From: Acridotheres tristis
Taxonomy: Eukaryota > Chordata > Aves > Passeriformes > Sturnidae
Reading direction: 5' to 3'
Assembly: GCA_037013685.1 (NCBI GenBank)
Contig: CM072886.1
Span: 68,214,433-68,278,432, forward strand
DNA: 64,000 bases
Under the pieces are notes generated by a model. It was not told where the DNA came from and made no database searches. It worked only from the letters and a program-made list of their open reading frames with translations. This document shows positions 1-11,865 of this stretch, piece after piece (positions within the stretch are counted from its first letter, which is position 1; the number at the start of each line of letters is the position of its first letter). The position numbers and the translations under genes were made by a program.

Positions 1-3000
1 ATGTATTTTCTGCTGCCAGTAAAGCCAAGGGTTCTTCCAGAGGGCACTGCTGATCTAGAGGGCAAAGCTATATATAATATTTTTTGGTATGTCATGATGT
101 GTTGGTCCTAAGGGAACCCAAGCATCCAGGAAAGACTGAAGTTAGAAACGTGGGTGGAAGCTTTGCAGCCCACAGATATTTCTAAATCCAAACGACATCC
201 TGAGGAAGTGAGTCTGGAAAGGGGCTTTCTCATGCTGCTCTCTTTCCCAGCTCTTAACAGCGTTATGTGCTTCACAGTACCATTCATGCACCAGAAATGC
301 AATCACTTATCAGAGATGAAGGCTATTTAATCTATTAAGGAATGCAGCCTTTGGATTAATGCACAGCATGCTGCTGATACTCCCTTTCCAAAGGCAATGT
401 ATTGCTGCCATAAATGGTGAAATTGCACAAGACAGATTGCAACTTGCAGCGTAACTCCTGCCAGGTGGGTTTGGGGTCTGTGTAGCCACCCACACTGAAA
501 AAAGCATCCTTGGCCCCTCAGATGTTTTAGGTACATTTGGAGCAGTCAAAACTTGAAAGAAATGGTCTGTTTGCAAGAGGTACTGATCAAATCCGGCACT
601 TAGAATGAGATATGCAATTGTATAAGGAATATGCTTTTGTGGTGTCCTGTGTGTGCCATTTATGCACTTATCTTCTCAAGCTTGACCCAAGCCTATGCTA
701 CTAGAAATTGGACTGCCCAAATACATGTTAATAAGCTGGTTGGAGCAGCAGTCATTTGGCTCTGTTGGAAACTTCTTTGAGAAATTTCTCTTTCTTTCGT
801 CAACCCCAGTCTGTCCAAATGACGGCATCTCTGTCATTGTTTCAGATATCTTAAAAATGGGGCCACTTACGGTTTTTTTATGTTAGTGTCTCATCTCTCT
901 GCCTACCAGGGAGATGAATGAATAGTTGAAAGCAACAAAATGAGGGAAAAGGCAAAAATAGCATCTGCAACAGAATGAGTGGTGAAACACACTCATAGCC
1001 TTTTTTAAAGCCACTGTGTTGAGAGGGGTCTGTAGCTATGCAGTTGGTGTCTGCAGAGGAATGAACCTGTCACTATGAGAAAAACATGGCTAGCACACAT
1101 TCTACCTGGAAGACTTGGTATTATTTTGGATAAGAGATCCACAGCCAGTAAACCTGGTTAATTTGGGACAGGTTAGGAGAAAAGGGCTGGGTCTGAGCCC
1201 CTTACCAACAACTGTGGTAAGGTGCTCAGACATCTACAAAGCTGAGTCTTTTTGGAGTCTAGGTAACACCTGTCATCATTCACTGCTGTCAGCCTCATTA
1301 GAAAGGGGAAGGACTTAAGAAAACTGGAAAATAAACTATACCTCCTCCATTTTAGAGACCTCCAAACTGAGATGAAGTCTCTCGGAAGGGCAGATGTTTC
1401 TAATTCTGTGTGCATATTAAGATTTTTTCAGTACTTACATTTTTCACAACAGGGATATATCTTCAAAGAAAGGACCACCAGCTATCTGCAAATTTTACTA
1501 AAAAGTTAGCACTTCAGAAACTTACAGGACTAGCACAAATTTTCTGATATAAAGAGAAACTGCATCAGAGCAAGGTTTTGTCATTACAGATGCTGTGCGA
1601 CAAGTAGCTCACTTGGCTGCTGCAGATTTCAAAACGTTCTGACCATTTATTTTGTATATTTTCAGAGGTTATCCAGCGGGTGCATTAACCCTTTACATTC
1701 CTTTAGCTGCACTATTCTCCTGCCTATTGTGGTCATTCTCCATCCTCCTGTTATGCTATGGTAACATCTGCTGGTGGGAAAGTCTCTACTACAGTAAATG
1801 ATTCTCAAATACCAAGCAACCACTAAGCAAATTCTAGAGTCAGTTTAGAAAGTTACTTTAAAAAATAGTTCTACTAAATGCTTTTAGGTAGTGTAGATTT
1901 CAAGCAAAAAATTAGTTCAGATCATACAAATAAACAACAGGGTAGGAAGGTCAGTATGTTCCAGCAGAGGAACAGAATTCATTTCCCCAGCCTCAGAGTT
2001 ACAATAATATTCAGAGTTCCAAAGATTTTTTCTTATCAAATATTAAAACTCTCCTCTTTACAAAGCCTTTTTTTTTTAAGATAATGTGCAGGAGCAAGGC
2101 CAGAGACCTGGGAAGAAAGGAAAGTGGCATGTTAGTGCTGGAGTTGGCTGGTCAGGAAATTTTTATTGGGACACATGATTTTCTATTTTTCACAAATGTG
2201 CCGTTCTAGAAGGCGATGCCCACAGAAACCATTTTCTGGATATCAGTGCCTCAGCATGAAATCCAGATTTCTTACATCTAAAATTCAGATATATGTCTGC
2301 CTTAAGACATTAAGGACTGTGTTCAGGTCAGGTACCTTTGCAATCATGAATACACCAAACTGAAAAATGGAGGGACCATGAATCTTCCTTCAACACCTTG
2401 TGCCAAGCCAAGGAGTGCACTAAGGAACAAACCTGTATGGAGGAGAAGTGATTTCTGCTCATTATGCAGACCCCTCCATGAGGCATGGGGTGGCTGAGCT
2501 GCAGACCAGTTTCTCCAACTTGTCTTTTCTCAGGCTTTTCTGGCAGCAAAACTCATATGACATCAAAGGCTCCTTCACACATCAGCACCTGCAGCTCTGA
2601 ATGCCATGGGGATTATTTCTTTTCTTCCGCCATGCATCAGACCCTCAGTGCCTCTGGTGCATCCCAAAGTCCCCAGGGGATTATTTCCCACTGCCACTAC
2701 AAGTTTTAAATTAGGTGGAAAAAGAAGGAAAGCAGTTTTCTACGTTGCAGAAATGACACAGGGAGCAGCTCTCACACGTGTCCAAGGGCTCCTATTGTAA
2801 AGACTGATTTGGTGCTATCTCCCAGCCACAGGTGTGGGTGGTTTTTTAGCAGAGAGGTGAGGCAGGGGGAACTCAACAAACTCATCTGACTTCCTTTAGT
2901 TCAAACATTTCTTGTCAGGACTTACTGAGGGAAAATAAGTATTAAAAGAGCAAAAGCAGGAAAGGGCCATTTGGCTTATCTTGTTCACTTCCTGAAATCC

Positions 3001-3760
3001 AAACAAACTTTCAAAAAAATCCATATCACACCCTATCCATTCACCCTGTTTCCCTGCACTGAGGATGGGAGAGTCTAGACAAATCTGGGCTTTGGAAAAC
3101 CTTTGGAACTTTTCGGAAAATAGGTTCCAAATGTTTTGTTAAGGCCTGCGAACATGTTGGAAAACACTTGCTGGGGGGTTGAGAGAGGCTATTTTGTATT
3201 ATTTATTTGTTTTCACTCCAAGCACCTTTGCCAAGAGCACAGGAGAGAGAGGCTGGGAGGTCTGAGCCGACAAGTGATTACTCACACGAGGCAGTCTCAG
3301 TGACTTCCCTGGGACACCATTTGCCAGCAGTGACTCAGCCAGTGTCACCAAAAGTCAGGAGCCAGCCCCAGTTGTTTGTGGTAGCTCTGCTGCCCCTTCC
3401 ATGTAAGGTGCTTTGCAAGAGCTCCTGCCCTTGTAACTCTCACTCCAGATTCAGGAGCGTGGTGTTCCAGTGTTTACCCACCTGGCTGTGCCCTGTGGCT
3501 TCTCATTTACTGTGAAGTGGCTTCACTTTTTTGGCAGGAGACATCTGGTCCCTGGGGTGAGAAGCAGCAGCTCCTGTGTCTGGCTTGCACTGCCTGGAAG
3601 CCAGGTCTGCAGGCAAGCTCAGGTACTTCATTTCAAACAAGATGCCTCAGAGCCTGTGTGAACCTGGGATTTACTGTCTGGTGACCCAGGATGCATTTTA
3701 ATTAGTGGATAGCAGTTTCTAGACCAGTGAAAGTCCAATTCTTCTTTACAAGTCAGATTA

Positions 3761-3785
3761 AACAACAACAACAACAAAACAAAAT
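3761..3785. repeat. (AAC)n microsatellite
   Basis: Five to six AAC units followed by aaaacaaaatttaaaaaataa. Simple A-rich repeat, possibly the tail of an old retroposed sequence. Confidence 0.85.
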
Positions 3786-6700
3786 TTAAAAAATAAAAAA
3801 GAGCCGTGCCAGAGTTATCCACAGCAATATTGGAGAGGTGAATTTCCTCAGAGTGTATGCCAAGCTGCTCTCCCTGCTCACTCCTCTGGCCTTCTGCTGT
3901 GGTTGCCAGCTAATAAATATATTTTCCTGTTCTTGAATCCCACCCTTCACAAATATTCTGTTCTTTCTTATGTCCTGAGGGAAGAAATGCTCCAGAATGA
4001 GCCAGTCTTGTTGGGTCTCCTGGAAAATTTGTGGCTGCTAACCTTATGCCATAAAATAGAAGCAATCAGGCGAGTCTCTTCAGTCCATGGAGATTTAATT
4101 GACAGTTCATGTAGATAAGCGATGAAAGTTGAGAGCCTTCATTACAGATTTGACTTCTTAATGTCTTAAGCCTTTCTTCTAAGAACCAGGGAATGATCAT
4201 GTTCAATCCTAGCTGGTTTAGGTTCTTTATCTAATCAGTCTTTTTGCTTAAACACAACAAAAAGGAATAGGAGGATTTCAGAACATTTACTCCTTGTGTC
4301 AACTTTTTAGTTTTATTTTAAACACTTGCAAATCCTGATCCTGTAGAACATTTTTTGACCAGCTCTGTAAGGTAATTCACAACTCAAGAAAAACTGTCAG
4401 AAGAAACTCAGGAGGCGATTTATCTGGGAGACCACCAGGATTTAAGAGAAAGTGTCGCCAAGAAGGCAATATGAAGGAAGTTTTGAGCAGTTTCCAGTTA
4501 ATATGAAAATCAACAATCATAATGCCACATTGTGAGACCCTGAAGTAGCCCAACTCCTTCTTTTTTTTACATTATTTAGCAGAGGCTAGATGGCTTTAGG
4601 GAAAAGTTAGCTTACACATTCCCCTGGAATACAGGCTGGGCTTTGGGAAAGTGTGGGAAACACATGTCAATGTTTTTCACACACCAGCATATTTTACATT
4701 TAGAAGTGGAAGAAGAGAGAGTGAAACCACGGTGGGTGAATAGGTTTTGCTGGATCTGTGCTTCTCAGATATCCAGAACCAAGACATCCTAGGGAACTTA
4801 CAAGGAATCTCTTTCTCCAATGAAACAAGGCCTAGTATCTAGTTTGGCCATACAAAGCAACAAGTTTGGCTAATCGCCCAAAAGTTTTGATTAAACTGTT
4901 AATAAATTAAGCCTAAAGAGCAGCCAAAAATCACATCTCACTGCTGAAATTCGTATTTGATTGAAAAATCCTGTGGTTTGAAAGAGAAAAGAATGTTGTG
5001 CCAATTTAATGTTGTTCTTTGGACTGACACTTAATTGCCTCTCCAGGTGAGGTTCTTCTGTCACCTGCCCCTTGCGAGGGCAGAATGGAAGGGGACACAG
5101 ACCTCCCTGTCCTCCCCCCAGCCCCTCACCTGCCTCATGCCCTGCCACTTTTTTAATTTGCAAGCTACAACCCCGAGTGGACCATGCCTCATTTCAGACA
5201 GAGGAAGACAAATCCAAGGCTCTCAGCCAGTTTCTAAGGATTAACAGGCATAAATAGCCCTGGAAATGCCTGAAGCTCCACTGACTCCTAAAAAGGAATG
5301 AAAAAATGCATTCAAAGCCCCAAGCCATCCTGTAAATTGCAGCACTAGCACAGAACTTACTTAAAGTTTCAAATTTGTGGCCCTCATGTTTAAAAAGAGG
5401 TCTTCGACTGAGCAAAAAATATAGGAGATGTTTTTCACATCTTGTAATGTATTCTTGACAGGAACAGAGATAGGATTATAGAACAGAGCAGTCCAATACA
5501 AACTGTGGTCTCCAAAAAATCGAATCGCCAAACCTTGCACTGTGGGCCTTTCCTCTTTCCTGGCCAAAAATCTCTTTAGATGGATTAGCTTCTGAACACC
5601 CTTCATCTGGTGACAGAGATTTGGTCAGGTAGAGCTCAGTGAATACCAAGGAGACAGAGGTGCCTTTTGACAGTTTAAAAGAGAGAGGGATGGGGGAAAG
5701 GGACTAACCCAGTTTTTGAGAGTTTGCAGAGGCAACTTGACCCCTTCTGTAGACCACCACTTTTCACCTTTGAGACAATTCTCTTGCACAAATATGACCA
5801 ACCAAAAAAAGGTCAGGCTGACAGAGCTTTAACTCTGGGACAAAGGGACACACTGTCGTTATGTTTTGCTGTTTTCTTTGGTTTCTTTGTTGAGAGGGTG
5901 GGTTATTTTGTTCCTCCTAGTCTGAGCTCCAGTGATTCATCCATCTCCAAATGTTGACATTTTAACCTGATACAAATCCCCCTGACTACTTTTCTGTCTT
6001 TTCCATTTTCAGTTCAGATTTCCCTTGTGGACTTGCAATTCACTCTCAGATCATTAATATCCTTTGCTGGCAAATCCCTCTCTATGTACAGAGCAGGAGT
6101 GCTTGCTGCCAACTGATCTTCCTTCACCTTTTACTTCCAATGAGGAATGTAACCTCAGCTGCCTTTCAACATTTCCGGCTTCTATTTTTCTACCTATCAT
6201 TCCTAGTTGCATAATGGCCATTTTACCTCAGTTATCAAGGTTCTTTATTACTGCTCACTCATTGCTGATGCTTGTCTGTAACCTCACTTTTCTAGAGGAT
6301 TGGCAGACAGGAGGCAAGACAGACCCAGGCCGCTGAGCACAGGCTTTTCTGAGGATCCAGGATGTGGCATAAGCCAAGAAAGCTCCCCCTCCTTCTGAAG
6401 AAATACAGACAGGGGGAAAGAGGAAAAAAATGAAGCAGCAAGCAACTCTCAAGACCAATTTAAGCAGAATGAATGGGTCTTTGTTCTCTAGGGCAGGGTT
6501 TGCATTTATATTTGCTGTGTTAGCCACGGTTGTGATTTAATTGCACATCTTAATGACTTTTGGTGTTTCCCTTAAAGACCCACAAGCTGGAATCAAGGGA
6601 GTCCATAAGGCCCTTTGCATTCATTCAGAGCAGAAGGTAAACCTTACTTTTACAACAAAGAGGAAGAAAATTCTCCCCAAAAGGCTCCAAAACCCAAAGG

Positions 6701-8809
6701 AAAATAAAAGGAAATTGACATTTGTTGTTTTTAAGAAGTCTCAGGATCTTTAAGCCACTTTCAGGATTTTGGAAGGCGTGATGCTTTGATGCTCAAAACT
6801 GACAATGCTGCCTTTATATTAAGTGTGCCACCATGCACAAATTTGCTCAGGAAATTAGGTGTAAAGGCTCATTCCGTATGCTACACCAGCTCTTTTAAGT
6901 TATTCCTCATTCTCTTGATGCAAGCGGCAGCAAGGAGAGAAGACACTGCCCATCTCACTTTTGCTGCCTTTGGCAATTTTGCTCGTCAGACTCTTATGAC
7001 CTCTCACCATGCACAAGAGAGCCGGTGCAAGCACATCCTGTACAGTGTAGAGATGCTTTAGTATTTCAATTGAGATGTTTTAGTATTTAAACACAGGGTT
7101 GGGGTTCACAGGAGAGTGAGGCCAATGGATGATCTTTCACTGTCCCTGGGCGAGATCCTTCCCTGCAAACCAGTGCAGCCGAAGGCCCTGACCCCGTTGA
7201 GCCAAACCACTGGTAATGCTGCTGTAACTTCAGTGCTGGTCACCGTGGCAGGAAGCAGAGTCTAAGTGGATGACCTATGCCCTCCACCTTCTGCATCTAG
7301 TTTGGCACATTTGTAACTTTCCTCATCCTTTTGCTGTCCTTTACCCATTGATCTTCAATCAGATTCATCCCTGACCCACTGGGTTGCTGGGGCTCACATT
7401 CACCTTTTTTAAGGGAGCTGGCCTCATTCCCTGTCCATGCCACAGATTTATGCTGGTCTCTGTCAGAGTGAGCTGGGTTGGCATTGACCTGCTGCCCAAG
7501 ATCAGGCTCTGCTTGGAAAAGGCTGTGAAATGCTCACAGTCGTGGTGAAGCAGCACCCCTGGATGGCAGGGGGGTGTGTGGATGTGTTCTTGTCAGCATC
7601 AGGGAATGTAGCTTGTTGACATAGGTCCGGAGAGGGGATGTGTGACCAAATCTGCAAGAGGAGTGGATTCAGGTCAACAACTTTGCATGTCTACTCTCCT
7701 GCTGCCTTTGGCTTTTTTGTCTACTTGGATTGTAAACTGTACAGGCAAAGGATTCTGTCTTAGCTATGGCTTGGAAGACCAGAATGAATGACAGCAAATT
7801 AATTTAGTCTTAGTTCCTTTATGACCTTACTTCTAAAAATTCTGCTAATTCCTCAGGGCAAATATGATACTGACAGGGTTCTTTGCTCATACCCCCATCA
7901 ACATCACGGGCTTCCAGTAAGTCAGACTGCTGACTTTTCTTAAGGCTGGATTATTTCTACCTTGCTCCCATACTGCCTGTGGATACCTACTATCTCTTGA
8001 CCCTCACAAACAGGGCCTTGCCTGATTTATTACATATTTCCATAACAACTCTTCTCTGTTAGCACTTTTTTGGGTTTTGGTGTTTTTTGTGGTTTTTTTC
8101 TTATTTGAACTTTGATTGAAAGAATATGTAGCTCCAGCTTTTTGGGGACTGAGGTGAAAACCTTTGGACTCACCTGAGACACTGTTGTCACACAGGGTCT
8201 TCAACTGGTATGTAGAGAGAAGGTGAGTGCAAAATGACATTATTTCTGGAGCCCAGTGACTGCTACCTGTGTAGCAGTGTTGTTAACCAAAGGAGCACAG
8301 GACCTGATTATGGGCTGGGAACTTCTGTCCTGGCTTGCAGGGAAAACCAGGCACTGGTACCTGCAGGTCATAGCCAAAATTTAGTGACCAACCAACCAGT
8401 GAGGCTAATGGTGATCAAGGGTATGGGAAGCGACAAGTGAGGAATTAATAGGAAGGACACCATGCTCCTGTTATAGCTGACACTGAGGTGACAGTTCTTG
8501 GTTGGCTATGTTGCATTACAGTGCCTACAGAATAAAATAGTTTTGGAAAACCAGCATATACATTAAAAAGATACTTGTGAGAACAAATTTCATGTTCTGT
8601 GGTTAAAGACAGGAAAAGGCAATCCTACATTTTGTAAAGTGAAGTTGGAGTGGGGGCTTTGACAGTCAGTCTAGAAGTACATAGGTGAGGAGGCATTTGC
8701 TAGTGGGGATTTGTTCAGTTTGGCAAATGTAAAGCAAGAGCCAATGGCTAGAAGATGAACAAAATCAGACAAGGAGTAAGATTTTTTTTTTATATGCCAT
8801 AGTGCAAGA

Positions 8810-8955
8810 ACAAATTAATTGGGGGAGGTCTTATGTCACTGAAGATCAGATGAAGCCATCACAAAGATCTCTGACCATGTAATTTGTGGTTCTAATTAAT
8901 GAATAATCATTCAGCTTCCATATGAATAAAGAAATTATAACATTATGGAACTTGG
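8810..8955. promoter_or_regulatory. Candidate conserved non-coding element, homeodomain-site rich
   Basis: Non-repetitive AT-rich block with clustered homeodomain-core motifs: aattaatt at the start, and taattaatgaataatcatt at about 8893. It is not in any recognisable gene. Motif clustering is seen; conservation and enhancer function are inference. Confidence 0.25.
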
Positions 8956-9549
8956 GACCTCCATTCTTGCTTTTTCAAGGTACAAACAGGACTTCTTTGC
9001 ACAGGGCAAAGAAAAAAAGAGTGTTTTAGTATACAAAGAACCAACCCTAGTAGTTGCCTAATTCTCTCACACCCCATTCAAGCCAGCAGGGAAGTACCCA
9101 TGGTCTCACTTGATGCGTTCAGCTTCTTACAGGATCTCGTTCTCAACACACAAACCATATCCTATGTAGATTTCTATTTATAGCAGAAGTGTGCTTCGTG
9201 TTTTTCTACTCCTCTCAGCTGATTTACAGGCAAATCCTGAACCACATCAATTTTCTGTTTGTGCTCTGCAGGCGACCTGAAGCAGTGCCATTGCCAAAGG
9301 GAGAATGGTGTAGAATGGCAGTAAGTAAGGAGCATTCCCAGCTGCCCTGTACATTTGCCCAGTCGCCCCGGCCAGCCTCACATGGTGCAAACTCTCCAAC
9401 CTTTTTCTGATACTATACTTCAGGCACTTCCCTGCGTCCTTCTGCTTGGTGTGCTGAGGACAGGCTAAGGATGGGGAGAGGTTAAAACCTGTGTTTAGTG
9501 CAGTTTTTCCCCGCAAATAAATAGCGTTTTATTAGTCAGAGGTATTTTA

Positions 9550-9902
9550 AAGGTCATCCGCCTCCACTGGTTGGCACGGGTGGTCCCTAAGAGGGATTTG
9601 GGAGTGCCACTGTGCTACATAACGCAGCCGGCGCTGGCAGCTCGGTGTGGAATGTGCCTTCCCAGAGCATCCCCTCCGGAGCCGAGGCAGGGGCCGCTGT
9701 GGCAGCTCCCGAACAGCAATGCTGGCCTCTGGTGGCCGCGCTGGCCCCGCACAGACACCGCCGGGCAGGGCTGCGAAGGGAGCAGCACCACACCCACACA
9801 GCATCCCTTGAAATGCTGCCCGTCATGGGCGCATCGCCTTGCCCCTGGTACCAGCTCCCCCCGGTGGTACTGACTGACTGACTGACTGACTGACTGACTG
9901 AC
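9550..9902. promoter_or_regulatory. Isolated CpG-rich patch
   Basis: About 330 bp with many CpG dinucleotides (for example cgcagccggcgctggcagct and gtggccgcgctggccccgc) in otherwise CpG-poor DNA. It could be a small CpG island promoting a non-coding transcript, or an inserted GC-rich repeat. The overlapping open frames on both strands have low-complexity translations and look like composition effects. No splice structure or TATA box is convincing. Confidence 0.4.
9871..9902. repeat. (TGAC)8 microsatellite
   Basis: Eight perfect TGAC units at the edge of the CpG-rich patch, followed by a degenerate agacagac. It explains the SVSQ repeats in the minus-strand open frames here. Confidence 0.97.
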
Positions 9903-10077
9903 AGACAGCTTTGGCCTCAGGAAGGTGTCCACGGTCAGGACACAACTTGCTGCTGTTGCAGCAGTTGCTATTGCTTTTTGCTTTGACCACAAATGCCTGT
10001 GGGACTAAGTCTAACATTTCAGGCCATCTGAAGAGTTCTGGGACAGCACTTTCACTGGGGCAAAGATGAAAAAAATC

Positions 10078-10345
10078 ATACTATTAGATCCTATACTATT
10101 TAGTGTAGGATAAGGATCCATACTATAAGACCGTTTCTTATCTACCAGATCCCAGCCCGGAGGGTTCCCTAAGGAAAACTGTGTAGCAGGAGGAATGAGT
10201 TCCCTGCCTTTAGTGCCCTGATTCTGCCCCAAAATGTCACACATGAGCTATAGGTGTATCTGTCCTATGCATCTCTATTTCATCTCTTGAAAACCTGCAG
10301 GAAATAAGGATCCCTATCCTTATACTATAATCCTACTATTAGAAA
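10078..10345. repeat. Imperfect inverted repeat around 10.1 and 10.3 kb
   Basis: About 45 bp near 10080-10130 (tagtgtaggataaggatcc and its neighbours) is similar to the reverse complement of 10303-10345 (tagtataaggatagggatcc). The arms are about 180 bp apart, rich in TATACTAT and GGATCC. It could be a small decayed inverted-repeat element or a local rearrangement. Confidence 0.4.
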
Positions 10346-11559
10346 GCTTCTTCCAACCCATGGAATATGGACATCTGAAAGGATTAAGAGCAGAGTAGAT
10401 GAAAGCTCCTTGCAATGGATAGTTCTTAAGTCTGCATAAGTGAACCATAACAAAAAATAAAGCTGAAAGCAAAACGAAGAAACTTAGCAAATGTCAGTGC
10501 CAGTTAAATATCTCCTTTCAGCAGTCGGGTGGTTTGGCTTCCCCAGTGTTTCCCATGACATGAGCTTTGTCAGTGAGGGATTAGAAACCCATTATGAACT
10601 GCCTGACAAAGTGGAGGGGTACAAGTAGCAGGTGACACAGCGATGCAGCAGGAATGCTCAGTTGACACAATGAGACCACCACATTTTTACGAGGCAAGAC
10701 TCTGCCACCTGTCTCTAAATTTTCCCTGACCCCTGAGACCACACAGACTGAAATGGGGTGAACACATTCAAGGTTCAGAGCAGGGGTGTCTTGGTGCTCC
10801 CTCCGTGAAAGTATTCATGTTATTGGAGAACCGAGGTCATCCTGAAAGTTGTTTGCCCTGATCTGTTTAGAGTGGTCAGATATCAGCCCTACGTAAGTTA
10901 TGGAGATACACAAAGATCAGAGTTCATGAAACAGCGACTGGGCGCCTAAAGCAAAGAGAGGACATGCACGTGGAGTAGCTGGTGGGGAGCGGACAGCTCT
11001 GGAAAAGAATGACTTTCACCCTGCCTTCCCCATCTCTGCCCCAGTCACAGCTCTGTGCTCCCAGCAGTCTGTTGAGCCCTGGGGACAGCCTCACGCGTGG
11101 TGGCAGCGCAGTGTTCACTGTGCACCCACTGAAGATGGGAACAAGCTGGAAGCCTGGGGGTGGGCACAGCCCACCCAGCACAGGAGAGGCACTGCTGGGG
11201 GTGGTGGTCCTGCTGCTGCACCCAGAAGAGCCTGCACTCCAAATACAAGATGGCTCAGCTCCTGGATTAATTCCTACTTGCATGCAAGAGATGTGAGTCA
11301 CCAGATGAAGTGATTTTCCCCCGCCCACTTCTTTTTGGATGAGGAGGCTTCAAGAGAGGAATTTTGAAATATCCAGTCCCTTTTCCAAAAGCTTTCATTA
11401 AAACAGCCCATAAAGTTTCTCTGGAAAGTTTAGGAGGCCCTTAAAGAAAAAAAAAATTAAAATTAAAATTCAGTTTTATTGAATGAATGGGCAGCACTGA
11501 AAATATTCAGAAAATTAAAATTAATTTGAAAATAATTAAAAATAAGAGAAGCTTAGTGT

Positions 11560-11865
11560 ATGTTTCCAAGTTCTGGGTAATATTAAAATAGCATTTAAAA
11601 ACTGCAAAGGAAATTTACTGTGAGCAGGTGTTTGAAATAATTGGGGGAGAAAAAGAGTTGACTATTAATTAATGAAGAATTATGAATGTCCCTTGTTGGA
11701 TTTTTTTTCCTGTAGTCAACATATTTTTAACCACATGAACTTAGGGAACACATTTTAAAAGTGTGTAGTTGCTTTACAGACACATACAGGGAGCCGAGCA
11801 TTATTTTAGCCCGATTTATTTTTGCCAGCAGCATGCATTTAGCAGGAGCTGTTGAGAGGACCAAG
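11560..11865. promoter_or_regulatory. Candidate conserved non-coding element
   Basis: A 300-bp complex, non-repetitive AT-rich block with attaattaatgaagaattat, cagcagcatgcatttagcag, and several E-box or homeobox-like cores. Its texture is like vertebrate conserved non-coding DNA in the gene-poor GMDS/FOXC1 neighbourhood. No coding frame. Inference only. Confidence 0.22.

Larger units (their letters stand above)
1..9549. other. Intergenic DNA 3' of MYLK4, no gene seen
   Basis: Both strands hold only short open frames (up to 102 codons) without recognisable domains or convincing paired splice sites. Apart from the AAC microsatellite, some T- and A-runs and the candidate element near 8.9 kb, I see nothing definable. 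In human the next gene on this side of MYLK4 is GMDS; no GMDS exon was recognised here. Confidence 0.5.

Noticed and set aside
9615..9992. Minus-strand 125-codon frame with SVSQSVSQ repeats
   Set aside because: The repeat is just the TGAC microsatellite translated; the remainder is GC-rich composition.
10924..11328. 134-codon minus frame and overlapping 104-codon plus frame
   Set aside because: Locally GC-rich DNA gives open frames on both strands; neither has a recognisable domain or splice sites.
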